Shown here one piece after another: positions 1 through 11,356 of a DNA stretch of 64,000 nt. Both the position numbers and the translations under genes were made by a program. Source of the stretch: Pardosa pseudoannulata (taxonomy: Eukaryota > Arthropoda > Arachnida > Araneae > Lycosidae); the NCBI GenBank assembly GCA_032207245.1, contig CM063502.1, forward strand, positions 138,536,673 to 138,600,672. The letters are read 5' to 3'. Below the pieces are notes generated by a model. The model was not told where the DNA came from and did not search any database. It saw nothing but the letters and a program-made list of their open reading frames with translations. The stretch's first letter is position 1. Every line of letters begins with the position of its first letter.

Positions 1-560
1 AGATTTACTTGAAATTCAAATAGCTGAAAAATTTAAAGAAAAGAATGCAAAGTAGGAATTTCAATCCATTAAAGTTCAATTAAGATTAATCTTTTAAATT
101 AAATTAAATTAATTTTTTTCCATACTGAATCCTGAAGCTCCAAAGTGAATTCTCTTGCTTTAACTGCACGCAAATAATAAAAAGTATTTTTTATTTCTTA
201 ACAATACTTAGAATATTAAAACAGTGACATCTTCTTTCAAAACCAACTCTGTACTTGAATTAAAATATTCAAATTGAAAATGCATTTTGATATAAATATC
301 AAAAGTATAATTGCAAACAATGAAAAAACAGTTAAGACATCGCTTTTTAGAACTAGAGTCCACAGAAGTCCGACTATAAGCTTGGGATGTTCGCAGTCAT
401 TAGGAATAGGCTTTTAGAAATATAACCTACTTCTAAACGCTCTATTCTTCTGAATGTTCTATTTGCTCTATCTGTCACGTACAGAAAAAGTAAACTATTG
501 CGTTACCACCAAACAGGGCAAAATTTAAACTATAACTATCACTTATCACTTTTTAACTAT
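1..560. other. AT-rich non-coding sequence
   Basis: I see no gene, RNA or recognisable element here. The sequence is single-copy-looking and A+T-rich with frequent stops in all frames. The only moderately complex patch is at about 345-500, and I could not relate it to anything else in the window. Confidence 0.5.
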
Positions 561-564
561 ATGC

Positions 565-669
565 TTTCGAGCCTTATTGTCAGTTTTTTGAGGCACGAAA
601 GTTAACTAGACCAGGTACAAAGAACTCCGGCTCCAAAAGATAGCGCAACAACATCCAGCCATCGTTCGT
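565..669 (-). mobile_element. tRNA-derived SINE copy, internally deleted
   Basis: On the plus strand the left part resembles the SINE tail (gagcctta, then a T-run, then ggcacga), followed by the gaccaggtac block. The sequence then jumps to aactccggctcc and ends in ccagccatcgttcg, which is the tRNA-like head of the family read backwards. Compared with the well-preserved copy at 41396-41576, the middle section carrying the internal B box is missing, so this copy has an internal deletion. No convincing target-site duplication was found. It is an old copy and the identification rests on the order of several short matching blocks. Confidence 0.6.
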
Positions 670-675
670 TTAAGT

Positions 676-1520
676 ATGATGAAGATTTATGAAGAGGAAG
701 ATATTAGGATCCAAGATTCTGTCTCTGATTTATTTATATAGTATTGCTATAGTATGCTGTAGTTAATACAGTATAATTTTATGAAATTGAAAAGGGACAT
801 ACTTTCCAAAATTTATTGAAAGAAAGGATTTAGACCTTTCCTAGTTGACGTCGCATGGCTTTTTTCTGCCCACACAAAAGTCTCAATCCATGCAACAGAG
901 AGAAAAATTGAATAATTGAATTCTTTGTAACTACGAGTTTTGTCATATCTTGTATGTAAAAGACTGAAAAATATACAAAGTATTATTTTGAGTGTTATAG
1001 TAATGGACTGTGCTTTCTGCAATAATTTGAAAATTTTTACGTATAGGGGATTATGTGTTAGGACTGAAAAACTCAAAGAATTTTTAATATTAATAATGAT
1101 AATGTTTTAAAGAAAGCTAGCATTAAAATAAACAGCAAAAACTATTTTTAAAGTGATTTTCTAAACGCTCTCACGGCCTAGAAATGTTGTAAAGTTGTTT
1201 TCCCTGTAAGGTGGTGAAAAGATTTTCCGAAATCTTTTTGCCTATTTTGATAATTTTTTTATGCAAAAGATAACCTTAAAAAAATCAGGGAATATATAGG
1301 ATAAGAATAAAGGAATAGAAGAAATAAAAATAGTTTTGCTAAGTTCATACAAATAACTTAACAATTCAAGCATGCAATTATATTTTAAATCCTTTTCTTT
1401 GGATTATTCAGCTGTAAAATCTGTTGATCCGAATCATCTACGAATGTACATTTATAAATTCTAAACAATTAAAGAGAAAAGAATATTTTATTACCTAAGG
1501 GTTTGAACCTAAATACATGA
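676..1520. other. AT-rich non-coding sequence
   Basis: No gene or element recognised. An 87-codon open frame on the minus strand (813-1076) shows no domain, no signal peptide and no splice context, and is treated as chance. Confidence 0.5.
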
Positions 1521-1675
1521 GTTTATTTTTGAATGTCTCAGTCAGTTTTTTTAAAACACGAGGACTTTTCAAGCTGGTACTTACTTTTAAAGTTGACTCA
1601 GAACTGCTACGGTCATCCATAGTAATAATGGGATTCAAATTCACAAACTTCAGTGGTCTATTCGGTCATCGTAGG
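1521..1675 (-). mobile_element. tRNA-derived SINE copy, old and full-length
   Basis: Read against the copy at 41396-41576, the blocks occur in the same order: aacacgagg, a diverged gagaccggtacc block, ctgctacgg, the B-box region as gggattcaaattc, then ggtctattcggtcatcg at the tRNA-like head. The head is to the right, so the element lies on the minus strand. It is heavily substituted and I see no clear target-site duplication, so it is probably one of the oldest copies in the window. An 87-codon open frame across it is a by-product of the repeat. Confidence 0.65.
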
Positions 1676-1679
1676 GAAA

Positions 1680-2595
1680 ACATTAACGAGGAGCAATTCG
1701 AAATTGTGTTTAAAGGGTTGAAGAATACTGAAAAGTTTGTAATCAAAATAAGGATACACATAAATATAACAGTTTTATAATATTTGGAAGTTCAATATAT
1801 GAAGGCTTAAAGTGAAACCCATTGAAGTGCAATAAGAAAATATTAGCTTGAATACTATATAAGGGATTGAAAAGGAAAATTTCTTTTGCAACAATAAATA
1901 TTAAGAAGTATAATTATTACATTAAAAGTATAACTATAAAGAAATAACAGAAGGTAAAGTGTAATCAAGTTACTATTACACAGTACTTGTAGTATTAATG
2001 CAATTTCTGCGGGGATTTATCTAATAGGATTCATGAGGTAAAGGTGGTAAAATGTACTTAATAATGCAATGAAAAATACGAATGATGATGAGGTGTAATA
2101 ATTATAATTTCAAAACAGTAAATCTGTTAATAGTATAAAAACTAATAATTAGACAGATCTTTGGCTTTTACTGTATTTCGTGTTGGTTTCAAACTGAATT
2201 ATGCGTCAGTTTTCTTTGGGTTAATAACTGCATGTTTAGTAGAGAAATTATATTATTTTATAAATTATCTCCTCAGAGTAATGTCTATACTCATCTTTAA
2301 AATATTTCCCTATGTTCAATTTTTTAAAGTTCTAATTGTAGACATTGACTGGTTACAATAAAATTTGATCTATCGTATGTTTAATTCCATGATGTTATTA
2401 ATAATACTGAGTGTTTAATCTCATAACTGAACATTTATATACACCATGCAACTAACAATTTTAACTATAGACTCAGAAAGTAAGATTTTAACTTTTTAAT
2501 GAATCTTTTTTCAAAAGTAATATTTTTCTCTTTTACTGTGCAATTTTAATTACAGAATTTTTCTGTGCCCTATATTCTTCTCTTACTGAAGAAAA
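1680..2595. other. AT-rich non-coding sequence
   Basis: Nothing recognisable. Short chance open frames only, the longest being 66 codons at 2161-2361 without an ATG start. Confidence 0.5.
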
Positions 2596-2599
2596 AAAT

Positions 2600-3010
2600 A
2601 TTAGTCATGACTTATTAATTGTGAAGCTTTTTTCAGCTGTGTGTTTGCTCCTCATGTTCCTCAATGGGAGAGGGAACTTAACAAAAGTAAAGTTTAGCGA
2701 GAAAAGGATTTTTCATCATTTACCGTCCTATATCCTTTTCTTCTCGAAAAATGAGAGGTATACATAAGATATTTATACTAGAAAGATTTTTCCTAGGTGT
2801 TTACTCTTCTCGATTCATGATATGAGAAAGAACGTAATATAAATAGAATTTAGAACCAAAATGTTCTTTAATCCCCCCCCCCTCTATGCTTCCCTTATCG
2901 GGAATCAGGATTAGTTAAGATATACTAATTGGAAAGCGTTTTAAAGTTGAATGCTTGCTCCTCTCATTTCTCGATATGGGAAGGAACTTAATAAAAATAG
3001 AATTTAGCGC
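2600..3010. repeat. Three-unit tandem array, about 155 bp per unit
   Basis: Units begin near 2600, 2757 and 2910. Each carries the same order of blocks: att-agt-type start, a tgcttgctcctc or tttactcttctc block, a tcaatggga or tcgatatggga block, gaac-ttaa-aaa and a tagaatttag-type end. Units 1 and 3 are closest. Unit 2 is more diverged and has a run of C residues at about 2871-2882. The array ends abruptly against the GC-rich block starting at about 3005. Nothing coding is evident. Confidence 0.65.
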
Positions 3011-3420
3011 GCCCGGGATCTTCCATTATTTCTGAGCTATGAACTCATCAGCACTATAATCTGCGGCCCCTCCCCCATTTACCAGCTTCATAAAGTCGAA
3101 ACCGACACCGCGGCGTACGCACACGGGAAAAAGGCTATTCGAATTTACGCTGGCCGCGTTTATCGCCCGCAATCTTGAAATCCCTCGCCTGGCCAGGTGT
3201 TAATGAGACCAGTTATTGATGTCCACAAACCCGCCTTCAGATTCATCGCTGGCGAATTTTTTCCCAGTGTTTTCCCTATCGTCTATTACGTCCCTACACG
3301 CCCCCTCATCAGAAAGCCAGCGATGCGAATTATAGATAAGGCACCCTTCCAAAAAGGGGAAGAAAAATAAGGGGCGCCAGAACCTGTTTCCGCACGCTGA
3401 TTACTTTGGGTGTTTTTGTT
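3005..3420. other. GC- and CpG-rich block, candidate conserved element or exon
   Basis: This stretch differs sharply from its surroundings, with many CpG dinucleotides (for example ccgcggcgtacgcacacggg and ctggccgcgtttatcgcccg). One plus-strand frame stays open for about 57 codons from just after a TAG near 3004 to a TGA at about 3178, but contains no ATG. I cannot match it to a known protein. It looks like either a conserved regulatory element or a short exon embedded in AT-rich intergenic DNA. The evidence is compositional only. Confidence 0.35.
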
Positions 3421-4990
3421 AATTGTTTAATTAATTTGGTAGCGTTCTTGCACGTGTGTGTTCTTTAATTTTAATTTGTAATGCATTACGAAATGCAAGG
3501 CGTAGAATATTTGAGATTTATTACTTTACTGTAAATATTACTTTTTAAAGTTTTTGTTTTTATCGTTTGAGAAACAGTGTGAACTTGTGAATAGTTAACA
3601 TAAAGTTTTTTTCTAACCGCAAATCTTTATTTCTTCTGAGTAGTTTTTAAAATGGTGTCACAAGAGTTTTAGCGTCTTGAGGAAAAGGGAACATGTTTTA
3701 TTATTAACACATTTTATAAAAATATAAAGCTGTAAAGGATTTGCTGTATATTGATTTTTATGTCAATCTGTATTCATCACAGGTAAGAAAAAACATTTAG
3801 AGTTTTTGCCAGTTTATAGATGACCTAAATTTTTAAACTGCCATAGTTTTAAAATTATGTCTAATTTAAACTGATATCTAAAAGTTTTAAGGTATTTATC
3901 AATGTTTGTATCTTTTCATTTTTTTTTGCAAATCTGAAAGCATAGAAACATTAATGGCTGAAATTCCCCAGAAGAGAAAAGATAAATTAATTATCACATA
4001 GTGCCTGAAAAAGAATTTATGATGCTAAAGAATTTTTTTAAATAAGAGAAATAAATGATAACTATAGTACATGAAAAAAAGAAATCACTGAAAATGTGAA
4101 AGTTGCTGGTTGAAATCATGGGTTTTTGAGTTAAAATCTGAACCATTTAAGCTTCTATATTTTCAGGAAAATTATTTTACCTTCAAACAATAGTACTTAA
4201 ACATATACTTGACCTTGCACCTATCATACCTGAAATAATAGTCCTAGAACAAAAGACCTTATTTGTTCTAGTTCAAATTTTCTGCGTCTAAGAACAAAAA
4301 ATGTTTTTACCATGCTTATGAACAATTTTTTATGGTAAGATGGATTTGTATTACGAAGTTCATTTATAGCATTATGACATATGCCTCTATGTATGAAAAT
4401 AAATGTATTAAAACCTAAAAAAGATTCATAAAACCAAAAGAAACATCCTACTTCAAACCATCTAGGGGAAAACCATTTTAGTTGTTATAAAGCAGCTGAG
4501 CATTTAATGTATATATATGCATGCATGTTTAATCATTTCTAATTCGACTGATTCTAGACGTCTACTAGTTCCAGTGGAATACTTCAATACTTTTTTTTGA
4601 TATGAAATATACGTCGTTGCATGTGCAAATGTCTTTCAATACAAATTCTTTTTATTATAAAGCTATCAAACCGTATATTATCAGAGAGAGTTTTTGAATT
4701 AGATTTGTAATTAAAGCAATTCAAAATCACTTTACTTTCATTTACAAATCGGTTAAAGTATTTATTAAGAAATAAACAACTCAGAGTTCGACGACTGATG
4801 AAGGGAAGAGCATTTACCAAATTAAAATGCACGTTCATAAGCCAAAAGTCATTAAGTGTAATCTGAATAAAAATAAAAATTATGTAACTCTCGTTTCAAG
4901 TAGGCGAGAAGATTGGTTTGATTTCTAGTAATATGTTAATGCTAAACTCTTTTGTGTTTTGTTTAAAGAAGTAGGATCTTGAACAAACAC
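3421..4990. other. AT-rich non-coding sequence
   Basis: No gene or element recognised. An 84-codon minus-strand frame at 4584-4838 has no family features that I can see. Confidence 0.5.
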
Positions 4991-5677
4991 GAACTAGCAT
5001 TCAGTAATATTTGGCTCATGTTTGACGAATTATTGAAATTTACACAGAATCTTGCAGTAAGGGTAATGTTTTATTGTTTATACCTGAGGAAGGGGAGCAT
5101 TTTCAATTTCTTAGTTTATAAATGAGAAGAGAAAGCTTGGTTTTAAAAACAATTTTTTTCATTCGTCAATGAGGCAGAAGTATTTTATAAATATTTGCGA
5201 TAGCTAAAAAGATTTATAAGGAACTAGCATTCAGTAATATCTGGCTTATGTTTGTCGAATTATTGAAATTTATACAGAACCTTGCAGTAAGGGTAAATTT
5301 TTATTGTTTATACCTGAGGAAGGGGAGCATTTTCAATTTCTTAGTTTATAAATGAAGAGAAAGCTTGGTTTTAAAAACAATTTTTTTCATTCGTCAATGA
5401 GGCAGAAGTATTTTATAAATGTTTGCGACAGCTAAAAAGATTTATAAGGAACAAGCATTCAGTAATATCTGGCTTATGTTTGTCGAATTATTGAAACTTA
5501 TACAGAACTTTGCAGTAAGGGTAAATTTTTATTGTTTATACCTGAGGAAGGGGAGCATTTTCAATTTCTTAGTTTATAAATGAGAAGAGAAAGCTTGGTT
5601 TTAAAAACAATTTTTTCATTGGTCAATGAAGCAGCAGTATTTTACAAATGTTTGCGACAACTAAAAAGATTTATAAG
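4991..5677. repeat. Three-unit tandem array, 229 bp per unit
   Basis: Units start at 4991, 5221 and 5449 with gaac-agcattcagtaatat. Each ends with ctaaaaagatttataagga. The copies are nearly identical over the whole unit, with only scattered substitutions and 1-3 base indels, for example aatgagaag versus aatgaag. Such high similarity means a recent amplification. The unit contains no long open frame. Flanks show no further decayed copies, so the array seems to have arisen from single-copy sequence. Confidence 0.9.
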
Positions 5678-5679
5678 GA

Positions 5680-6857
5680 ATTTATTTTTTTAATATGTCT
5701 TCCCTTTTTACAATGGGAATTTAAATCTACTGAAGTACTAGGTAAGTTGTAAACTGTTTTAAAAAAGTTTATCCTACGTACTTACGCTGTTATTATTTTA
5801 CATTTTAATGGCTTTTTAACCGACTGCCCTTAAAATTTTAAAAATCTGCACAATACCTTTAGTCTGCAAACAGTATGAAGGCCTGCAGGCATTCCTTTGT
5901 ACCACTGCACTTAGATTCCAGGGTATGTTTTGAAAGTGAAAGTTACAGTGGCATAGCTAGACTTAAGGGTAGACAAATAATTCATACTTTCCACTTGAGT
6001 GCTATGGATGATTGCGAATGTGCAGTTTTTTTTAATGAAATTGTAGTTTTGAGGGTAAAAGGCATATTTGCTTTTATTCTATCTTGCGTTGTTAAGCGAA
6101 AAAAAATAAAAAAGCTGAAAGAGACCATTATATGGAATGTCTATAATCAAAAACCATGGGGGGTTGGTTGAATGAAAAATAAAACTTCCTTATCTTATTA
6201 TTTTGCGTTTTCATGATTGCCTGCGTAATCTTCAGGCTACTAAATAGGTTTGTATATATATAAACTCTAAAAAGCTTATGGAGTCGTAAGAAATTTAAAT
6301 GGGTTAAAACTGAAACTGAAAAAAAGTTTTGCAGCTATTCAATGTGACTGACTGAAACTGTGATATTGAAGTTATGTATACTATATTCAATACAACAAAA
6401 TTTTCATAATTTTTTTGAGATCTTTTGTAATACGTAAAGTAACTCAAGTTCTTATTAAAATATAAATTTTATTTATACGTTAAAGAGATCAAAAATTTCT
6501 GTCATATCAAATGAATTAAATACATAATATATGGGACATTAACAACTATTTAAAAAGTCATTTGAAATCGAAAAAAAATAGAAAATATTTTAGTTTGATT
6601 TTGATTTAAAAAATATTAAAAGCATTAAAATATCCTCATAGGCTCATTATACTGATTCATTATATAGACTACAAGAATGTATTTGCACAGGAAAAGTTTC
6701 AAGCATATTTATGCATTAGATTTTCGGAAAAATGTACAGATAGATTGTATAGAGTTTTATGGCACTAAGTCTTATTGGGATATATTGTGCCAAAAATGTA
6801 CATATAGTGGTGAAAACTTAGTCTTGAGAAAAAGCCCCTATACTTAGACAACTTATG

Positions 6858-6860
<3 letters not shown>
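5680..6860. other. AT-rich non-coding sequence with one 98-codon frame
   Basis: The plus-strand frame at 5875-6171 has an ATG and is 98 codons long, the longest complex frame in the window. I recognise no domain, and its middle carries gtggcatagctag, which resembles a motif common in arthropod repeats. I do not call it a gene. The rest is AT-rich with no features. Confidence 0.4.
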
Positions 6861-6861
<1 letters not shown>

Positions 6862-6910
<49 letters not shown>

Positions 6911-6977
6911 TATATATATATATATATAACACAACATGATGTTGCGACTATATATATATATATATATATATATATCT
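6862..6977. repeat. (AT)n microsatellite with central palindrome
   Basis: Two AT dinucleotide tracts (about 6862-6929 and 6949-6977) flank a short complex segment. Inside it caacatgatgttg at 6932-6944 is a perfect 13-base inverted repeat. Because AT tracts are self-complementary, the whole block could fold into a long cruciform. Confidence 0.9.
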
Positions 6978-7579
6978 TTTAATGTAATTCCTTAAAGTGT
7001 TGAGAATTATATGCTGTAAAATGATTCATTTTAAGTTTTTTTTTCGATAGTTTTTAACACTTATGACCTCTGGGAACATTTAATTCATTTTATAGTTTCA
7101 GCTTTTTATAGTGTTATTAAAATGATTTTTGCCTTTGAAACTGATGATAATTATTTAAAAAACTTTTAAACAGAAGATTTTCTTGATGTAGATTAAACAT
7201 TACTTCATAAAAGGATTAGAATGGGTCAAAAATGATCAAATAATTTTAAAGAAAGCAATTTCATATTCTAAGCTTTAGGTTATTGTTTAAGTAATAATAT
7301 AATTCAGTTACTGTAATATTTACAAGTAAATAAAAGAGAATACTGTTAGTTTGAAGACATAGTATATTTTTACAAGGGTAATCCAATAATAAAGATAAAG
7401 GTGGTTATTAAAAAGTGCGATATTGACGGGAGTTACATACTACGATTATAACTACTTGATACGTTAATTAGTGTATAAGTTAAACTGAAGAGTCATTTTA
7501 TTCGAGACGAAATTAACCTTCGGAAAAGCAACGAAACATTGCGTGTCGAATAGCAAAACATGCATAATTTGAAGTAGAT
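6978..7579. other. AT-rich non-coding sequence
   Basis: No gene or element recognised. Confidence 0.5.
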
Positions 7580-7765
7580 GCAGATTTTAGATTTTCACAA
7601 GCGGAAGTAATTCATAAGAGCAAAATTAATCGAAGACTGCACTGTGTTTATGGCCTGATTTTTTTAAGTCGAAATAAAGGAAATGTTTGGTACCAAAAGT
7701 TTAATGATGGGCCCCTTACGCCACAACAGACCAAAAATCATCGGAAATCAGAAACCCTGCAATAT
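7580..7765 (+). pseudogene. Possible mariner-family transposase N-terminal relic
   Basis: One plus-strand frame translates to a stretch containing RRLHCVYGLIFLSRN and then VWYQKFNDG before a stop in the TAA near 7772. This resembles the second helix-turn-helix of mariner-type transposases, where a CVYG-x-x-x-MS segment precedes a W-x-x-x-F-x-x-G motif. There is no start codon and no catalytic DDE domain downstream, so if the reading is right this is a short broken remnant. Alternative: chance similarity. Confidence 0.35.
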
Positions 7766-9310
7766 TCTCCCTAAAGTTTAGATTTGTCTGTTTATTTAAA
7801 TTTAAAAACAAAACACACAATTAAGCAACAAGCATTTAACCTTAAAAGACAATTTGAAATTTAAAAGACATTTTTGGAAAAAAATATTTTACAAATCAAG
7901 ATAATTTTAAAAACACCATTCAAGAATAATTCAAGCAGCTTGACAATCAAGAGTACCATGTTGGGATGCTTGAACTAATTTCAAGATAAATATGTCAAAA
8001 ATAAGCAAACATGTGTTGTTCTATGAAATTTCTTAAATTATTTTTAATTAAAACTATCAATACAATTCCGCTTTGCAGCTTTATTATCAAACCAGCATCG
8101 TACAAATAAAATTAAGTTTGCGGTGACATTATCAAGCGTAGTTATTGCTCTCTTGAAGCATGTGGGTAGTGCTCAACAGATAGGGGGCTGCCTTCCTTTA
8201 TCGAAGTCTAACAGCAGAAATGTTTGAAAATATTCAAAATAGTACTTAAACCTTACGTCAGTCCATGTAGTCCTCGAGAAGCAAAAATTGACAGCAGTGA
8301 TCCAAACTAAATGAGTCTACTAATGTCTTTCTGAGTTTGCCATTCCTTCTGGCGTGTGTGTATACACACTCATACACTCATGTGAAGTTGCAACATTCGA
8401 TTTCCTGTCATGATAGTACGTCCAGTATGATTAGTAATATCCCGGTAAGAAAATCCTCTCTTAGATCAATTACATTTTAAAAACTAAGTTTAAAACTGGG
8501 CAGACAAATTCAGCAAATTAAAAAACTATATGATATTTATGTAATATAATAAATTACAATAGCAAAACGTAATAAATAAATTACAATAGCACTACGTACG
8601 ATACAAGTGCAATGCTAACCATTTTCCATTATGGTTCAATTGAAATGAAAATGGTGGTTTCATTTAAAAGTGGAAAACATGGATATATGGGAGGACAATT
8701 CCCCCGTTTAGTAGAAGAATTAATTAGGAAGAATTAGAGATCGCATGTGAGAGAATATTCGTTATAACCTCCACTCAGTGTCTTTCTCTTTCGACACAAG
8801 TTCTGGTATTATTTATCTAGCACAGTTAAAGGGGGGACAGATAGCGACAATGTAAACAGTGGTGAAATTATAAAAATAAAGTGTTGGTGTTTGGTTTGGT
8901 TTTTGCGGATATTCGTAAAATATTTCAACCTCAAAATGTTTACTAAAAAGGGAAAGTGGACTCAGTGTGCCATGTTCTTAAAGATGAATTGACATGGCGA
9001 TATATTTTTTTTTCAATGTTTAAAATAAAAGCTGATCACTTATGAGGACAGGCTGTAATATTTAAATTAAATTTCATATCTGTTTTACTCTTTGGAATCC
9101 ATAATAACTTAGATTAAAGATAATCCTCAATGCATATTTTGAAGAAATGACATTCAATGATTTATATTCCAAAATTCATAATCCCAAGAAATTGTAGAAT
9201 TTTTTTTAACATTCGCTGCAGATTTTTATATAAATACAGTAACGCGTCGTTTTTGAATGACGCTTTATTGCATACTCGGCCAACGTAAAACGACTTTGGT
9301 TTTGAAACTT
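7766..9310. other. AT-rich non-coding sequence
   Basis: No gene recognised. The patch at about 8130-8460 is somewhat more complex and includes the small palindrome gtgtgtatacacac near 8357, but shows no match elsewhere in the window. Confidence 0.5.
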
Positions 9311-9313
9311 TGA

Positions 9314-9367
9314 AACTTTGATTTTAAGTCATTTCATTTATATAATGAAATGACTTATAATCAAATT
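9314..9367. repeat. Inverted repeat, about 25-bp arms
   Basis: The core taagtcatttcatt pairs with aatgaaatgactta around a five-base loop (tatat). Pairing extends outwards through tttgatt on the left and aatcaaa on the right with two mismatches. A second, smaller hairpin (tcaaagttgt with acaactttga, loop aataa) follows at about 9399-9423. They may be hairpin relics of a miniature element or chance structures in AT-rich DNA. Confidence 0.7.
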
Positions 9368-9424
9368 TATTATAAATTTTCAATATTCAAAGTTGTAATA
9401 AACAACTTTGATTATTGCAAATTT

Positions 9425-10930
9425 AATGCAAGATTTAAAGTTTAAGTAAATTAAAGACATCTAAAACAGTACAATTAATCACAGATTTATTGGAAAGAGA
9501 ATAGTAATTAAAATTTTAAAATTAAGCACATATTATAAACGTTATACCTATATTATATGGCATTTGTGCTAATTATACCATTTATGTGTAGGTATTTCAT
9601 TAAAATAATCTTTAATTAATGATGGGATGTTGTTTGGCTGTGAGTTTTAATTATATTAATATGAATCGAATTAAGTGTATTAAATGTTCCTTCACTACTG
9701 TTTTGAGATAAAAATAAGTTAAGTTTTCCAACAGGTTTTAATGATGGAAATTTGAAAGATATGTCCTTAAAATATTACATATTTTAATATATAAACGATT
9801 TACGATATTTTTTTCTAACAGAAAAAGTGATTTGAGATATAACATAAAAAATTTGGCATTTTTAAAATTTAATACAGCTCAAGAAATTTCCTCCTGTATT
9901 TTAATAATGAGGGAATATATTAAAAAATCCAATTAAATATACGAAAATTTCATCACATTTCTAAATAGTCATCATATTTTAAAATATCAAAATACATCTT
10001 TCATATTATCATAAGCTAAAAATAACGTACAAAAGAACTCGATAAGTTGAATTCAATTCAAAATGGATACAGAGGCTATAAAAATGCGTTTAACGATTGT
10101 TCTCTCTCATATTACTTCAAACTTTTTCAACTTTTCTTTCTTAAATGTTAAATGATTCAAAAATGAATAGATTCCCCATATGTTTAAAAAACTAAGCTCC
10201 TGGATATTTATTTAAATAGTGCACATTTTTTCAGTGCAATTAAAGCTAGAAAGATGAATGCCATCATTTTGGCGGTTATAGATATGTTACTGAGACTGCG
10301 CAGGCTTCTGAAAGTAGTTCTAAACTTCAAATAGTTATTTTTTTATGCAAGAACTTTAAATATTTTATATTCTCGATCTTATTTTCACCGTAAAGACACA
10401 CATGTTCAGTCTTTTTTATAAGGAAAGAAAATCACATCTTTTTACTGTTAATAGTATATCGTAAGCATAAAAGAAAAACTGAACAAGTCAAAAATTGCAT
10501 ATTGAGATATCTGGCCCAAGGCGTTCGTTTTTCAGTCATATTTAAGAAAACGTGATTGATTTTTGTCTGGTAATATGTTCAGTGGAATAACACAGTAAAA
10601 TATTGACTAACTGTATTTAGTGAAGAATGAAGGTATGAAGAACTATTTAAAAACTGACAAAGTCAGTTCTGATATGGTTAATTTTAATTGCACACCGACA
10701 CTTTATGAAAAGTGTGATTATAAAATAGCTTGAGGTTTCAAAGCTCTCTAGCGATTAAGGTATTGCACGATAGCTAAATTTGATGGGCATATATAGGAAA
10801 CCATGGAATTTCGGTTTCTAAGAAAATAGTACCAAAAGTCGCCTCCAGATAAAATGTCAACGCTGTAAACGTGTATTAGTTAATATTGAATGATTAAATG
10901 CCATACGACATAGCACACAAACATTCTTAA
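9425..10930. other. AT-rich non-coding sequence
   Basis: Nothing recognisable on either strand. Confidence 0.5.
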
Positions 10931-10934
10931 CAAC

Positions 10935-11350
10935 AAATAATTGTTACTTACAAATGAGGTTCAATACAACCACCATCGTTCCAAGAACTGTATACGATTC
11001 ACGATATTTTCCACAGAGGATCGCAACATATTAGAATTAATTCGTCTCACTTGTAAAGTTATTCTATCTTTCAAAGTTGCGATATAGTGGACAAGTCCTT
11101 CATACACAACACTTGTAAGAAATCTCCACTACGAAAAGTCACAAGGACTAAGATCGGGTGACCTTGGTGGTCATGCAGTAGAAAATGCCCGAATAATGAG
11201 TTTGATGTTGAATAACACATGCCGTCCCTAAAATACAATGTGGGGTGAAGCACCATCGTGCAGGATTATGGTTGAATCAAGTCAACCTCGTTGCTGCAGT
11301 TGTGCAACCAGAAAGTTCTGTAGAATATGGGCATACCAGTCAGCAGTAAC
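10935..11350 (-). pseudogene. mariner/Tc1-superfamily transposase relic, C-terminal half
   Basis: Read on the minus strand, the segment gives in order ADWYAHILQNFLVAQLQQRG, then LHDGASPHI, then PPRSPDLSPCDF, then TLKDRI and a C-terminal segment ending LERWWLY plus stop near 10970. The HDGA-x-PH motif holds the second catalytic aspartate, and the PPRSPDLSP motif precedes the third catalytic residue of the DDE/D domain of this superfamily. Several in-frame stops and small frameshifts occur, for example after PHIV and before PPRSP. The N-terminal DNA-binding part and the first catalytic aspartate are absent. It is a dead fragment of a cut-and-paste transposase. Confidence 0.8.
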
Positions 11351-11356
11351 TGATCA

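Noticed and set aside
4991..5677. Regular repeats considered as a CRISPR-like array
   Set aside because: Units are 229 bp and similar along their full length, with no short repeat plus variable spacer pattern; the genome is eukaryotic.
5875..6171. 98-codon ATG-initiated open frame
   Set aside because: No domain, signal, splice or promoter context; amino-acid make-up follows local base composition; one internal motif resembles common repeat sequence.
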